A stretch of DNA of 64,000 nt, taken from Miltoncostaea sp963762825. Lineage in GTDB: Bacteria; Actinomycetota; Thermoleophilia; Miltoncostaeales; Miltoncostaeaceae. The DNA is taken from NCBI GenBank assembly GCA_963762825.1, contig CAVXLZ010000001.1:186001-250000 (forward strand). The letters run 5' to 3'. The notes under the pieces are model-generated. The model was not told the origin of the DNA. It did not search any database and saw only the letters and a list, made by a program, of their open reading frames with translations. The translations under genes and the position numbers were made by a program. This document shows positions 35,441-43,234 of this stretch, piece by piece (position 1 is the stretch's first letter; each line of letters begins with the position of its first letter).

Positions 35441-35600
35441 GGTTGGAGGCAGGTCTCCTGACTCCCCGGTGCGAACGCGGCCCCGCGGCCTTCCCGGGTC
35501 TCCCCAGTGGCCCACGTGTCGTCATGCGGTGCCGCTCCCGGGTCACAGTGGCGCGACCGTGCCGGATTCGCACCGGCTTCCCTCGCGACCAACCCATGAA
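35441..35600 (-). promoter_or_regulatory. Cobalamin riboswitch
   Basis: On the minus strand the order of conserved blocks is that of adenosylcobalamin-type riboswitches: GGGAAGCCGGTGCGAATCC (complement of about 35564-35582), CGCGCCACTGTGACCCGGGA, GCCACTGG, GGGAAGG, and the B12 box GAGTCAGGAGACCTGCC near 35449-35465. It ends about 40 bases before the DUF4430 gene start. A TAGGTT box (complement of 35609-35614) could be the promoter. Whether it acts on transcription or translation is not clear; no T tract follows. Confidence 0.93.
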
Positions 35601-35619
35601 GCGGGGCCAACCTAACCGC

Positions 35620-35625
35620 TACCCT
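35620..35625 (+). promoter_or_regulatory. -10 box (TACCCT), leaderless membrane gene
   Basis: CGCTACCCT ends six bases before the GTG of the divergent membrane protein gene. Confidence 0.45.
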
Positions 35626-35631
35626 GTTCCC

Positions 35632-36408
35632 GTGTCCACCGCAGGATCGCTCGCCCTCTCGCCGCAGCAGCCGGCGAAGGGCATCGTCGCGCGGGTGGTC
35701 CGGACGCCGGTCCTCTTCTGCGTTGCGACCTTCGCGATCACGACGGCCGGGCTCGCGCTGGACAGCCGGGCCGACCTCTCGATGCAGCTCCTGCTCGGCC
35801 TCTGCACCTGGGCTTTCCTCGGCATCGCCTTCGTCTACCTGACCCCGATGGAGCGGGCCCAGACCTCGGTGGTGGTGGTGGTGGCGACGTGCGCCGAGAT
35901 CATCGGATCGGTGATCTGGGGCGTCTACGTCTACCGCCTGGGCAACCTGCCGCTCTTCGTTCCGCCCGGGCACGGCCTGGTCTATCTGACCGGGCTGCGG
36001 GCGAGCCAGCTTCCCTGGGTGCGTGCCCATGCCCGGACCATGGTGCGGGCGGCCATCGCGGGAGTGTCGGCGTGGGCGCTCCTCGGCCTCACCCTGCTCG
36101 AACGCACCGACGTCGCCGGGGCGATCGGCGCGACGGTGCTGGTTCTGTTCCTGATCCGCGGTCGCGCGCCGGCGGTCTACGCGGGGGTGTTCTTCGCCGT
36201 GGCCTACCTGGAGATCTACGGCACGTGGATCGGCACCTGGGAGTGGGCCGCCGAGGTGCCGGGCACCGGGATCAGCGACGGCAACCCTCCGAGCGGGGCC
36301 GCAAGCGGCTACGTATTCTTCGACATCGCCGCCCTGGCGCTGGCGCCCCACCTCCTGGACGGATGGGCGCGCCTGCGCGGTCGGCTCAGGGCTGCCTCGA
36401 GAACATGA
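35632..36408 (+). CDS. Polytopic membrane protein of unknown function
   Basis: A 258-residue integral membrane protein with about seven hydrophobic segments: VLFCVATFAITTAGLAL, LLLGLCTWAFLGIAFVYL, SVVVVVATCAEIIGSVIW, then after the polar LGNLPLFVPPGHGLVYLTG come AGVSAWALLGLTLL, GAIGATVLVLFLI and VYAGVFFAVAYLEIY. The PPGHG loop looks conserved but no named family is recognised. It is not an obvious ECF transporter S component despite its place opposite the cobalamin riboswitch. Its 3' end overlaps the convergent beta-propeller gene by 23 bases. Confidence 0.75.
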   Translation: MSTAGSLALSPQQPAKGIVARVVRTPVLFCVATFAITTAGLALDSRADLSMQLLLGLCTWAFLGIAFVYLTPMERAQTSVVVVVATCAEIIGSVIWGVYVYRLGNLPLFVPPGHGLVYLTGLRASQLPWVRAHARTMVRAAIAGVSAWALLGLTLLERTDVAGAIGATVLVLFLIRGRAPAVYAGVFFAVAYLEIYGTWIGTWEWAAEVPGTGISDGNPPSGAASGYVFFDIAALALAPHLLDGWARLRGRLRAASRT

Positions 36409-38393
36409 CCCATCCTCGGGGCTCCAGCGTGGGTAGGGCGCTCGCCATCAACCCGGTGTCGGAGATGGTGTAGACCGATTCGCCCACCACCACCGAGCGG
36501 CGTACCGGCGAACCGCCGCTGCGCTCGTCCGGGTGGCGCACCCGGGCGATCGGGGTGATGCCGGTCTCCCGCTCGACGGTCAGCCCGACCGCGCCCAGGA
36601 ACGTCGGCCCAAGGGGGTCGCCATAGGACTGCACCGGCAGGACGAGTGTGCGCGTCGGTGCCCAGTAGAGGAACGCGTGGTGATCGGATTCGGCCTCCGA
36701 CCAGGCGGTGTCGAGCGCTCGCCGGGCGATCCGGCGTGGAGAGCCGGGGTCGGAGACGTCGAAGAGGGAGACCTGCGTGCCCTGGGTGCGGCCGCCGGAG
36801 TCGGCCGCCTGCCCGACGCCGATCAGCGTGTTCTCGTCGATCGGGTGGAGGTAGGACGAGAACCCCGGGATCTCCAGCGCGCCGCGCAGGGTGGGGTGCG
36901 CAGGGTCGGCCAGGTCGAGCGCGTAGAGCGGGTCGGTCCGACGGAACGTAACGACGTATCCGCGCGTCCCGAGGAACCGGACCGCGTAGATCCGCTCGCC
37001 CCGTCCGAGACCGCCCACGCGGCCGAGGGTCGCGAGGCTGCCGTCGCGCTCCGCGAGGGTCGTCACGAAGCTCTCGCTCGGAGCCGGTCGCGAACCGGAC
37101 GGACTCCACCACTCGGGCTCGTCGGTGCTGGCCGTTCGAAGCACGCCCTCGTTCTCGGACATCGAGAACTGGTTGAGCAGGTAGCCCCGCACCGTGCCGC
37201 TACCGAGGTAGCGCGTCCGGGTGGGGTCCGACGTGTCCAGCTTGTGGATCAGGGTCGATCCCCGCGGCGGCGACTGCGCGCTGCGCGCTTGCGGCGAGGC
37301 CCACCGCGTGGTTGCCACGTACATCGCCGTGGGCGAGGCGTAGACGATCTCGGCGTCGGTCAGGATCGCATCGGAGTCGGTCAGGGTGAGCGTGTCGGAC
37401 GCATCCAGCGTCAGCACGTCGACCATGCCGAGGCCCGAGAAGTCGGCCGGCCTGCTGACCGCCCGACAGCCTGCGGCCGCGCGCCGGACCGTGGTCCTGG
37501 AGACCACCTGCCGGATGGTGAGGCGCGGCACCCAGGCGCTCGCGTTGGCTCGCACCAGCACCCGGCGGTTGATCCTCGTGGCGCTCCTGGCGGCGGCACC
37601 GCCGTTGGCCCGGGGGCCGACGAGCGGCAACCGGACGGGGGAGGAGGCCAGAACGACCCTCACGGTCTCCCCGGTGCGACGCGCGCTCACGAGGCGCCCG
37701 TCCGCTCTCATCCGGGTGATCACCCGCGGGCGAGCCGGAACGGAGACGTCGAGCTGCACGAGCACCGTGGACGGGATCCAGGAGGGGGTGACGAAGGCCC
37801 CGGCGAGCCTCCGGGTGGAAGAGCCGTCCAGGAGGTGGGGGGCTCCGCTGTCGCCGAGCACCAGCAGGCGGTCGCCGACCAGGATCAGGCCGGAGGGCGT
37901 CATGCGGTTCAGATCGATCCCGCCCAACGGTCGCGGCGCGGCGCCGGTCACGTCCACGGCCTCGAGGCGCCCTCCGGCGATGCTGAAGATCGTGCGCCCG
38001 TCGGTCTTCACGAGATCCGGCTCGTCAACGCCCGCCTCCTGCAGGTTGGTGTCCGAGAAGCGGACCTCGGTCGAACGGAGCGGCCGGCGCTGATCCGTCG
38101 GCCGCCTCGGGCGTCACCCCGAATCGGAGGCCCGCGGCCGAGTCGTCCAGCCCGTAGGGTCCGACAGCCGCGAGCGCCCTGGGACGGACGTGCCGCATGA
38201 GCTCCCGGCAGGAGCCGAAACGCTTCAGGCTCGCGGCCTCGGCCGGGGTCGCCCCTGCGCCCGAGCCGTGGAGTGGTGCACTCGCCGCGGTGCCCGCCGA
38301 GCCGCCGCCGAGCAGCAACGCCGCCACGGCGCTCCAGAGAAGCCCATTTCCACCCACGGCGCGCTCCCTGCGTCCGGATCGACCCTGTCGCAT
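36386..38393 (-). pseudogene. Secreted beta-propeller protein, apparent +1 frameshift
   Basis: Exported protein of the beta-propeller family seen in PF09826-type proteins. The N-terminal part (signal peptide GLLWSAVAALLLGGGSAGTA, then FGSCRELMRHVRPRAL) is in one frame. The propeller (SDTNLQEAGVDEPDLVKTDG, VGDRLLVLGD, LDASDTLTLTDSD, LHPIDENTLIGVG, HHAFLYWAPTRTLVLPVQS) is in a frame one base further on. The switch lies between about 38060 and 38114, where a stop appears in the propeller frame. Joined it is about 668 residues, normal for the family. Likely an inserted base in the assembly, though decay is possible. Function of the family is unknown. Confidence 0.75.
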
Positions 38394-38419
38394 CTGATCC
38401 GCCGCCGGACGAGCGTTCG

Positions 38420-38671
38420 TCACGCCCCGGCGACGTGCTCGGCGCACGCCTCTGCGTGGCCCGCCGTGCGCACGCCGCTCAGCGTGATCTCGGTCGGCCA
38501 CGCCGGCGCGGGAGCGGCGGCATCTGCCGGGGCCGCCGAGATCACGGCGCGCCACCCGGCGACCGAGACCTCCCAGCCGATGTCGATGAAGTCGAGGGCC
38601 AGGTCGTGGAGCAGGTCGGGCGGGCCGACCAGGAGGTAGCTGGGGCCCTGCGGATCGGAGCGGGTCTCCAC
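38420..38671 (-). CDS. Hypothetical protein (83 aa)
   Basis: An 83-residue reading frame from GTG with a protein-like composition (YLLVGPPDLLHDLALDFIDI, GWEVSVAGWRAVISAAPADA). It fills the gap between the beta-propeller gene and a divergent gene. No family or ribosome-binding site recognised, so it may not be real. Confidence 0.45.
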   Translation of the reverse strand: METRSDPQGPSYLLVGPPDLLHDLALDFIDIGWEVSVAGWRAVISAAPADAAAPAPAWPTEITLSGVRTAGHAEACAEHVAGA

Positions 38672-38677
38672 GGCACG

Positions 38678-38683
38678 TAGAAT
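38678..38683 (+). promoter_or_regulatory. -10 box (TAGAAT)
   Basis: TAGAAT ends eight bases before the ATG of a 96-residue protein gene; the C-only gap holds no ribosome-binding site, so a leaderless start is likely. Confidence 0.5.
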
Positions 38684-38691
38684 CGCCCCCC

Positions 38692-38982
38692 ATGAGCGGG
38701 GAGTCCATCACCGGTGAGATCAGCCTGCTCTGGCAGGACGTCGATCCGTACCGAGGCGACGTGATCCTGATGAGCCTCGACACCGACGAGCCGATGGCGA
38801 TCAACACCTTCGAGATCGGTGGTCCCCTCGCCGTGAGGTTGAAGGATGGCGTGCTCGAAGAGGGGATGCGGGTGCGCGTGGACTGCCGTAGGGAGGTGAT
38901 CGAGATGGTCAACATGGAGAACGGCGAGACCACCGACGAGGACCGCGCCCACGTTGTCGATGTTGTCGTGCTGGAGTCGTAG
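38692..38982 (+). CDS. Hypothetical acidic protein (96 aa)
   Basis: A 96-residue acidic protein with alternating strand-like segments (ITGEISLLWQDVDPYRGDVI, FEIGGPLAVRLKDGVLEEGM, RVRVDCRREVIEMVNMENGE). It looks like a small all-beta fold. No family recognised. It lies just before tRNA-Gln and glmU and has its own TAGAAT box. Confidence 0.7.
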   Translation: MSGESITGEISLLWQDVDPYRGDVILMSLDTDEPMAINTFEIGGPLAVRLKDGVLEEGMRVRVDCRREVIEMVNMENGETTDEDRAHVVDVVVLES

Positions 38983-39010
38983 CGGCGAGTGGCGGGTTTG
39001 CCTCGATGGC

Positions 39011-39016
39011 TATACT
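39011..39016 (+). promoter_or_regulatory. -10 box of tRNA-Gln (TATACT)
   Basis: GGCTATACT, 24 bases before the tRNA 5' end. Best -10 of the GCTANNNT series; no clear -35. Confidence 0.55.
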
Positions 39017-39040
39017 CGGCCCGCCAGGGAGGGCTCGTGA

Positions 39041-39114
39041 TGGGGCGTAGCCAAGAGGTAAGGCAGCGGGTTTTGGTCCCGCGACCGGGGGTTCGAATCC
39101 TCCCGCCCCAACCA
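39041..39114 (+). tRNA. tRNA-Gln (anticodon TTG), CCA encoded
   Basis: Cloverleaf: acceptor TGGGGCG pairs with CGCCCCA; anticodon stem GCGGG/CCCGC holds the loop TTTTGGT with anticodon TTG; the T arm carries GTTCGAATC. Discriminator A and a genomic CCA follow (39111-39114). It stands alone between a small gene and glmU. Confidence 0.95.
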
Positions 39115-39158
39115 GGCAGAACCTCTTCCCTCCAGCCCGGGACGGACTCGACAACCGT

Positions 39159-40556
39159 ATGAGCATCGGCGCCGTCGTCCTCGCTGCCGGCCAGGGGACC
39201 AGGATGAGATCCGCCCTGCCGAAGGTCGCCCACCCGCTCGCCGGGCGTCCCATGGTCAGATGGGTGCTCGACGCGCTCGCGGGCGCCGGTGCCGAGCGCA
39301 CCGTCGTCGTCGTGGGGCACGAGGCGCAGGCCGTGCGCGACGCCCTTCCCCCGGAGGTCGAGGTGGCCGTCCAGCAGGAGCAGCTCGGCACCGGCCATGC
39401 GGCACAGGTCGGGCTGGCGCAGCTCGATCCCCGCTGTGACACGGTGATCGTCGCCTGCGGGGACACGCCCCTGCTGCCCGCGGAGCTCGTCGAGCGGATG
39501 GTGGCCGAGCACGCGTCGGAGCCGAGGGCGGTCACGATGCTCACCGCGGTGATCCCGGATGCCGGCTCCTATGGGCGCGTGGTGCGCGACTCCGACGGGG
39601 GCGTCGCCCGGATCGTGGAGGCCGCGGACGCGCAACCCGATGAGCTGGCGATCGACGAGTACAACGCCGCCCTCTATGTCTTCGACCGGGCGGCCCTCGC
39701 GGACGCGCTCGATCGCATCGAGTCCGCCAACTCCCAGGGCGAGCTGTACCTCACCGACGTCATCGAGCTGCTCGAGGGGCGCGCCGCCGCGGTCGTGGCG
39801 GAGGACCCCGCCGTCGCCGCCGGAGTGAACGACCGGGTCGATCTCGCCGCCTGCGAGGCGGTGCTGCAGGATCTCCTCCGGAAGGAGCTGATGAGAGCCG
39901 GCGTGACCATGCCCGACCCTGCTGCCGTCTATCTCGACGCGGGGGTGAGCGTGGGCCGCGACAGCGTGCTGTGGCCCGGCACGCATCTGCGCGGTGCGAC
40001 CAGCCTCGGCGAGGGGTGCTCGATCGGTCCCGATGTCGTGATCACCGACGGCACCCTCGGCGACGGCTGCTCGGTGGTGAGCGCCCATCTCGTGGGCGCG
40101 GTGCTGGGCGACGGCGCCCAGGCCGGGCCCTTCGCGTACCTCCGGCCGGGGAGCCGTTTGGAGCGCGGCGCGCGCGTCGGCACCTACGTGGAGCTCAAGA
40201 ACACCGTCCTCGGGGCCGGCGCGAAGGTGCCCCACCTCTCCTACGTCGGCGACGCCACGGTCGGGGAGGGCACCAACATCGGCGCCGGCAACATCACGGC
40301 CAACTACGACGGGTTCCGCAAGCACTCCACGCGCATCGGGGCGCGGGTCAAGACCGGTTCGGACTGCGTCTTCGTCGCGCCGGTCACGGTCGGCGACGAC
40401 GCGATGACCGGCGCCGGCTCGATCATCACCGACGACGTCCCCGACGGTGCGCTGGGTATCGCCCGGGCGCGCCAGAGCGTCGTCGAGGGCTTCACCGAGA
40501 GGGCGGTCGCCCGCGCCGCCAAGGCGGCGGAAGACGCGAAGGGCGCAGGCGCGTGA
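39159..40556 (+). CDS. glmU: Bifunctional GlmU (UDP-GlcNAc synthesis)
   Basis: Acetylates glucosamine 1-phosphate and adds UMP to give UDP-GlcNAc for peptidoglycan. The 465-residue protein has the uridylyltransferase start VVLAAGQGTRMRSALPKVAH, EQLGTGHA, CGDTPLL and the EYNAALYVF region. From about residue 250 a left-handed beta-helix acetyltransferase follows, with hexapeptide repeats, FAYLRPGS, KNTVLGAGAKVPHLSY and GAGNITANYDG. The stop overlaps the prs GTG. Confidence 0.96.
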   Translation: MSIGAVVLAAGQGTRMRSALPKVAHPLAGRPMVRWVLDALAGAGAERTVVVVGHEAQAVRDALPPEVEVAVQQEQLGTGHAAQVGLAQLDPRCDTVIVACGDTPLLPAELVERMVAEHASEPRAVTMLTAVIPDAGSYGRVVRDSDGGVARIVEAADAQPDELAIDEYNAALYVFDRAALADALDRIESANSQGELYLTDVIELLEGRAAAVVAEDPAVAAGVNDRVDLAACEAVLQDLLRKELMRAGVTMPDPAAVYLDAGVSVGRDSVLWPGTHLRGATSLGEGCSIGPDVVITDGTLGDGCSVVSAHLVGAVLGDGAQAGPFAYLRPGSRLERGARVGTYVELKNTVLGAGAKVPHLSYVGDATVGEGTNIGAGNITANYDGFRKHSTRIGARVKTGSDCVFVAPVTVGDDAMTGAGSIITDDVPDGALGIARARQSVVEGFTERAVARAAKAAEDAKGAGA

Positions 40557-41551
40557 GCACCAGCATCGACAGGGACGACTCCAAGCGGCTGATGGTGTTC
40601 GCCGGTCGCTCGAGCCAGGATCTGGGTCAGCGCATCGCGGGGCGTCTCGGTATCGATCTGGGCGGCGTGACCCTCAAGACCTTCGCCAACGGCGAGATCT
40701 ACGTGAGGTTCGAGGAGAGCGTCCGCGGGGCGGACGTCTTCCTCGTGCAGTCGACGTCCCGGCCGGTGAACGACAGCCTCATGGAGCTGTTGATCATGGT
40801 CAACGCCGCGAAGCTCGCCTCGGCCCATCGGATAACCGCCGTGATCCCGTGGTACGGATACTCGCGGCAGGACAAGAAGTCGGCGCCCCGCGAGCCGATC
40901 ACGGCTCGGTTGATCGCCGATCTGCTGAACGCCTCCGGAGTGCACCGCGTGCTCACCATGGACCTGCACGCCGGCCAGGTCCAGGGTTTCTTCGGGGTGC
41001 CGGTGGACCACATGACCGCGCTGCCGATGTTCGTCGACGACTTCAAGGAGCGCGTCTACAAGGGCGACCTGGCGGAGCCGCTCGTCGTGGTCTCGCCCGA
41101 TGCCGGCCGCGCCAAGCTGGCCAACCACTTCGCCGAGCGCCTGGGCGCCACCCTGGCGGTGCTCACCAAGCAGCGCCCGGATCACAACGAGGCTGAGATC
41201 ACCCTCCTGATCGGTGATGTGAAGGGACGCGCGGCCGTTCTGATCGACGACATGATCGACACCGCCGGCACCCTCTGCGCCGGGGCCCAGGTGGTCAAGG
41301 ACGCCGGTGCGACACGGATCTTCGCCGCCGCCACCCACGGGCTGCTGTCGGGCAGCGCCGTCGAGCGCCTGCGCGAATCGGTCATCGAGCAGGTGGTCGT
41401 CACCGACACCGTCCCCCTCCCGGAGGCCGCCGCCGGATCGGACCTCTTCCGGGTCCTCTCGGTCGATCGGATCCTCGCCGATTCGGTGCACAACGTCTTC
41501 TGCGACGAGTCGGTGAGTGCGATCTTCGCGGGAGAGAACCAGCTCTTCTAG
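40553..41551 (+). CDS. prs: Ribose-phosphate pyrophosphokinase
   Basis: Makes PRPP from ribose 5-phosphate and ATP. The 332-residue protein has FAGRSSQDLGQRIAGRLG, FANGEIYVRF, VIPWYGYSRQDKK, MDLHAGQVQGFF, the flexible loop region VVSPDAGRAKLA and the PRPP-binding VLIDDMIDTAGTL. The glmU-prs pair with GTGA overlap is standard in actinobacteria and Firmicutes. Intact. Confidence 0.96.
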   Translation: MSTSIDRDDSKRLMVFAGRSSQDLGQRIAGRLGIDLGGVTLKTFANGEIYVRFEESVRGADVFLVQSTSRPVNDSLMELLIMVNAAKLASAHRITAVIPWYGYSRQDKKSAPREPITARLIADLLNASGVHRVLTMDLHAGQVQGFFGVPVDHMTALPMFVDDFKERVYKGDLAEPLVVVSPDAGRAKLANHFAERLGATLAVLTKQRPDHNEAEITLLIGDVKGRAAVLIDDMIDTAGTLCAGAQVVKDAGATRIFAAATHGLLSGSAVERLRESVIEQVVVTDTVPLPEAAAGSDLFRVLSVDRILADSVHNVFCDESVSAIFAGENQLF

Positions 41552-41619
41552 TGAGCCGACTCAGAGGTCGGCCACCGAGCTTCTGATTCGGGACACGAGA
41601 CCGGCTCCTCCGCCTCGAG

Positions 41620-41772
41620 ATGCTCGCGGGACTCATGAAGCAGGGCCTGAACGGACTGGCCGAATGGCGGATCGATCGCCCCGACGTCTCTCGCGAGGCG
41701 GTGGTCGGGATCGCCGGCCGGCTCCTTGGGGGGCTGGCCGGGCTTCTCGAAACGGGCTCCGACGAGGCCTGA
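41620..41772 (+). CDS. Small amphipathic protein (50 aa)
   Basis: A 50-residue ORF (MLAGLMKQGLNGLAEWRIDR, then a Gly/Leu-rich second half IAGRLLGGLAGLLE). Third positions are GC-rich as in real genes, and it sits alone in a 300-base gap between prs and rplY. It could form an amphipathic membrane helix. No clear ribosome-binding site and no family recognised. Confidence 0.4.
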   Translation: MLAGLMKQGLNGLAEWRIDRPDVSREAVVGIAGRLLGGLAGLLETGSDEA

Positions 41773-41816
41773 TCGCGCGCTCCGCCGGCGGGGTCGACGA
41801 GGGGACGGCCGCCGGG

Positions 41817-41822
41817 TAGACT
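41817..41822 (+). promoter_or_regulatory. -10 box of rplY (TAGACT)
   Basis: GGGTAGACTCCCG, 34 bases before the rplY ATG; an AGGAACG ribosome-binding site lies between. The same TAGACT appears before eno. Confidence 0.5.
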
Positions 41823-41856
41823 CCCGCGTCGGCCCCGACCAGGAACGAAATCACGC

Positions 41857-42519
41857 ATGGCACACGTCGCCCTCCACGCACACGCTCGCACCGAGTTCGG
41901 CAACGGCCCCACCCGCCGCCTGCGTCAGCAGGGCCGGGTTCCCGGGATCGTCTACCAGTCCGGTGGGCCCTCCCTCGCCTTCTCGCTGCCGGGTCACGAT
42001 CTGCGTAAGGCGCTCAATGAGGGCCGCACCAGCGTGATCGACCTGGTGGTCGGCGACGAGCCGGCCCGGCCGGTGCTGGTGAGGGACTGGCAGCTCCACC
42101 CGGTTCACCTCGGCGTGCTCCACGTCGACTTCCAGCAGGTCGATCTCACCCAGGAGGTCGAGGCGCCGGTGCAGATCTCGCTCGTGGGCAACGCGGTCGG
42201 CGTGATCGACGGCGGGGTCCTCGACCAGCCGCTGCGCGAGGTCGTGGTCAGCGCCCTCCCGGATTCCCTGCCGGACCACATCGAGATCGACGTCTCCGAG
42301 CTGGCTATCGGCGACTCCATCAGCGTGGGCGACATCGTCGCTCGCGAGGGCGTGGTCATCGTGACCGACCCGGAAACGGTGGTCGCATCGGTCGTGGCTC
42401 CGAGCTCGGACGTCGGCGAGGAGGCCGAGGAGGAGACCGAGGGGATCGAGGGGATCGAGGGGATCGAAGAGGGGGCCGAGGAGCCGACCGAGGTCGAGGA
42501 CGGCGACTCCTCCTCGTAA
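41857..42519 (+). CDS. rplY: Ribosomal protein bL25, CTC form
   Basis: 5S rRNA-binding large-subunit protein in its long general-stress (CTC) form. The 220-residue product has the N-terminal L25 domain (residues 1-90; RRLRQQGRVPGIVYQSGG) and the C-terminal TL5 beta domain (about 95-185; HVDFQQVDLTQEVEAPV). The acidic tail contains a threefold GIE repeat encoded by three identical 9-base units. rplY-pth-mfd is a common actinobacterial order. Confidence 0.95.
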   Translation: MAHVALHAHARTEFGNGPTRRLRQQGRVPGIVYQSGGPSLAFSLPGHDLRKALNEGRTSVIDLVVGDEPARPVLVRDWQLHPVHLGVLHVDFQQVDLTQEVEAPVQISLVGNAVGVIDGGVLDQPLREVVVSALPDSLPDHIEIDVSELAIGDSISVGDIVAREGVVIVTDPETVVASVVAPSSDVGEEAEEETEGIEGIEGIEEGAEEPTEVEDGDSSS

Positions 42520-42535
42520 GGCGGATGATGAGGCC

Positions 42536-43234
42536 ATGGAGGGCCGGCTTCATCCCATCCGCTTGGTCGCGGGGCTCGGGAACCCCGGCCCTCGTTACTC
42601 GGGGACCCGCCACAACGCCGGGCAGATGGTCGTCGAGCTGCTCGGCGCGCGGCTCGGGGTCGGACGTTTCGCCACGCGCTACGGGGGGCGGCTGGCCGAG
42701 ACGCGCGGTGCCGGCGGCCCGCTCGCGCTCCTGATCCCTCAGACCTTCATGAACGAGTCGGGTGAGTCGGTCGGGCCTGCGGCGGGTGCCCTTCGGGCGC
42801 GGCCGGAGCAGGTGCTGGTGGTGCACGACGAGCTGGACCTGCCCTTCGGTGTGGTGAGGGGCAAGCTCGGCGGGGGCAACGGTGGCCACAACGGCGTGCG
42901 GTCGGTGGCGCGTGGCCTCGGCACCGGGGAGTTCCCCCGCCTGCGGGTGGGGATCGGACGCCCCCCTGTCGAGTTCCGAGGTGACAGCGCCGACTGGGTG
43001 CTGTCGCGGTTCTCCCAGCCTCGCGATGATGTCGAGTTGATGATCGGGCGGGCCGCCGATATGGCTGAGGTCGCTTTGTCGGAGGGGATGCCGGCCGCCA
43101 TCGAACGTTTCCATGCGTCCGAGCCCGGCTCGAAGGCCCGCGAGCGCAGCGAGCGCCGCGAGGCCGCGAGGGTTCCCGAGCCCGAGCCCGAGACCCCACC
43201 GGCAGCGGGCGACGCGGCGGGGGCGGCGGAGTGA
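42536..43234 (+). CDS. pth: Peptidyl-tRNA hydrolase
   Basis: Releases tRNA from dropped-off peptidyl-tRNA. The 232-residue protein has AGLGNPGPRYSGTRHNAG with the catalytic His, FMNESGESV, VVHDELDLPFG and GGGNGGHNGVRS, and ends with a low-complexity Glu/Pro/Ala tail of about 40 residues beyond the usual length. Its stop overlaps the mfd start. Confidence 0.96.
   Translation: MEGRLHPIRLVAGLGNPGPRYSGTRHNAGQMVVELLGARLGVGRFATRYGGRLAETRGAGGPLALLIPQTFMNESGESVGPAAGALRARPEQVLVVHDELDLPFGVVRGKLGGGNGGHNGVRSVARGLGTGEFPRLRVGIGRPPVEFRGDSADWVLSRFSQPRDDVELMIGRAADMAEVALSEGMPAAIERFHASEPGSKARERSERREAARVPEPEPETPPAAGDAAGAAE

Noticed and set aside
35632..36408. Membrane protein as an ECF-type cobalamin transporter component
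   Set aside because: It diverges from the riboswitch and lacks recognisable S-component motifs; no EcfA or EcfT genes are near.
36386..38393. Beta-propeller protein as a BtuG-like B12 receptor
   Set aside because: It lies near the cobalamin operon, but it is separated by a convergent gene, has no riboswitch, and its propeller type is different from BtuG. Proximity alone is not enough.
38025..40325. Minus-strand frame of 766 codons antisense to glmU
   Set aside because: glmU is certain on the plus strand. Only the last part of this frame (after about 38393) is real, as the start of the beta-propeller gene.
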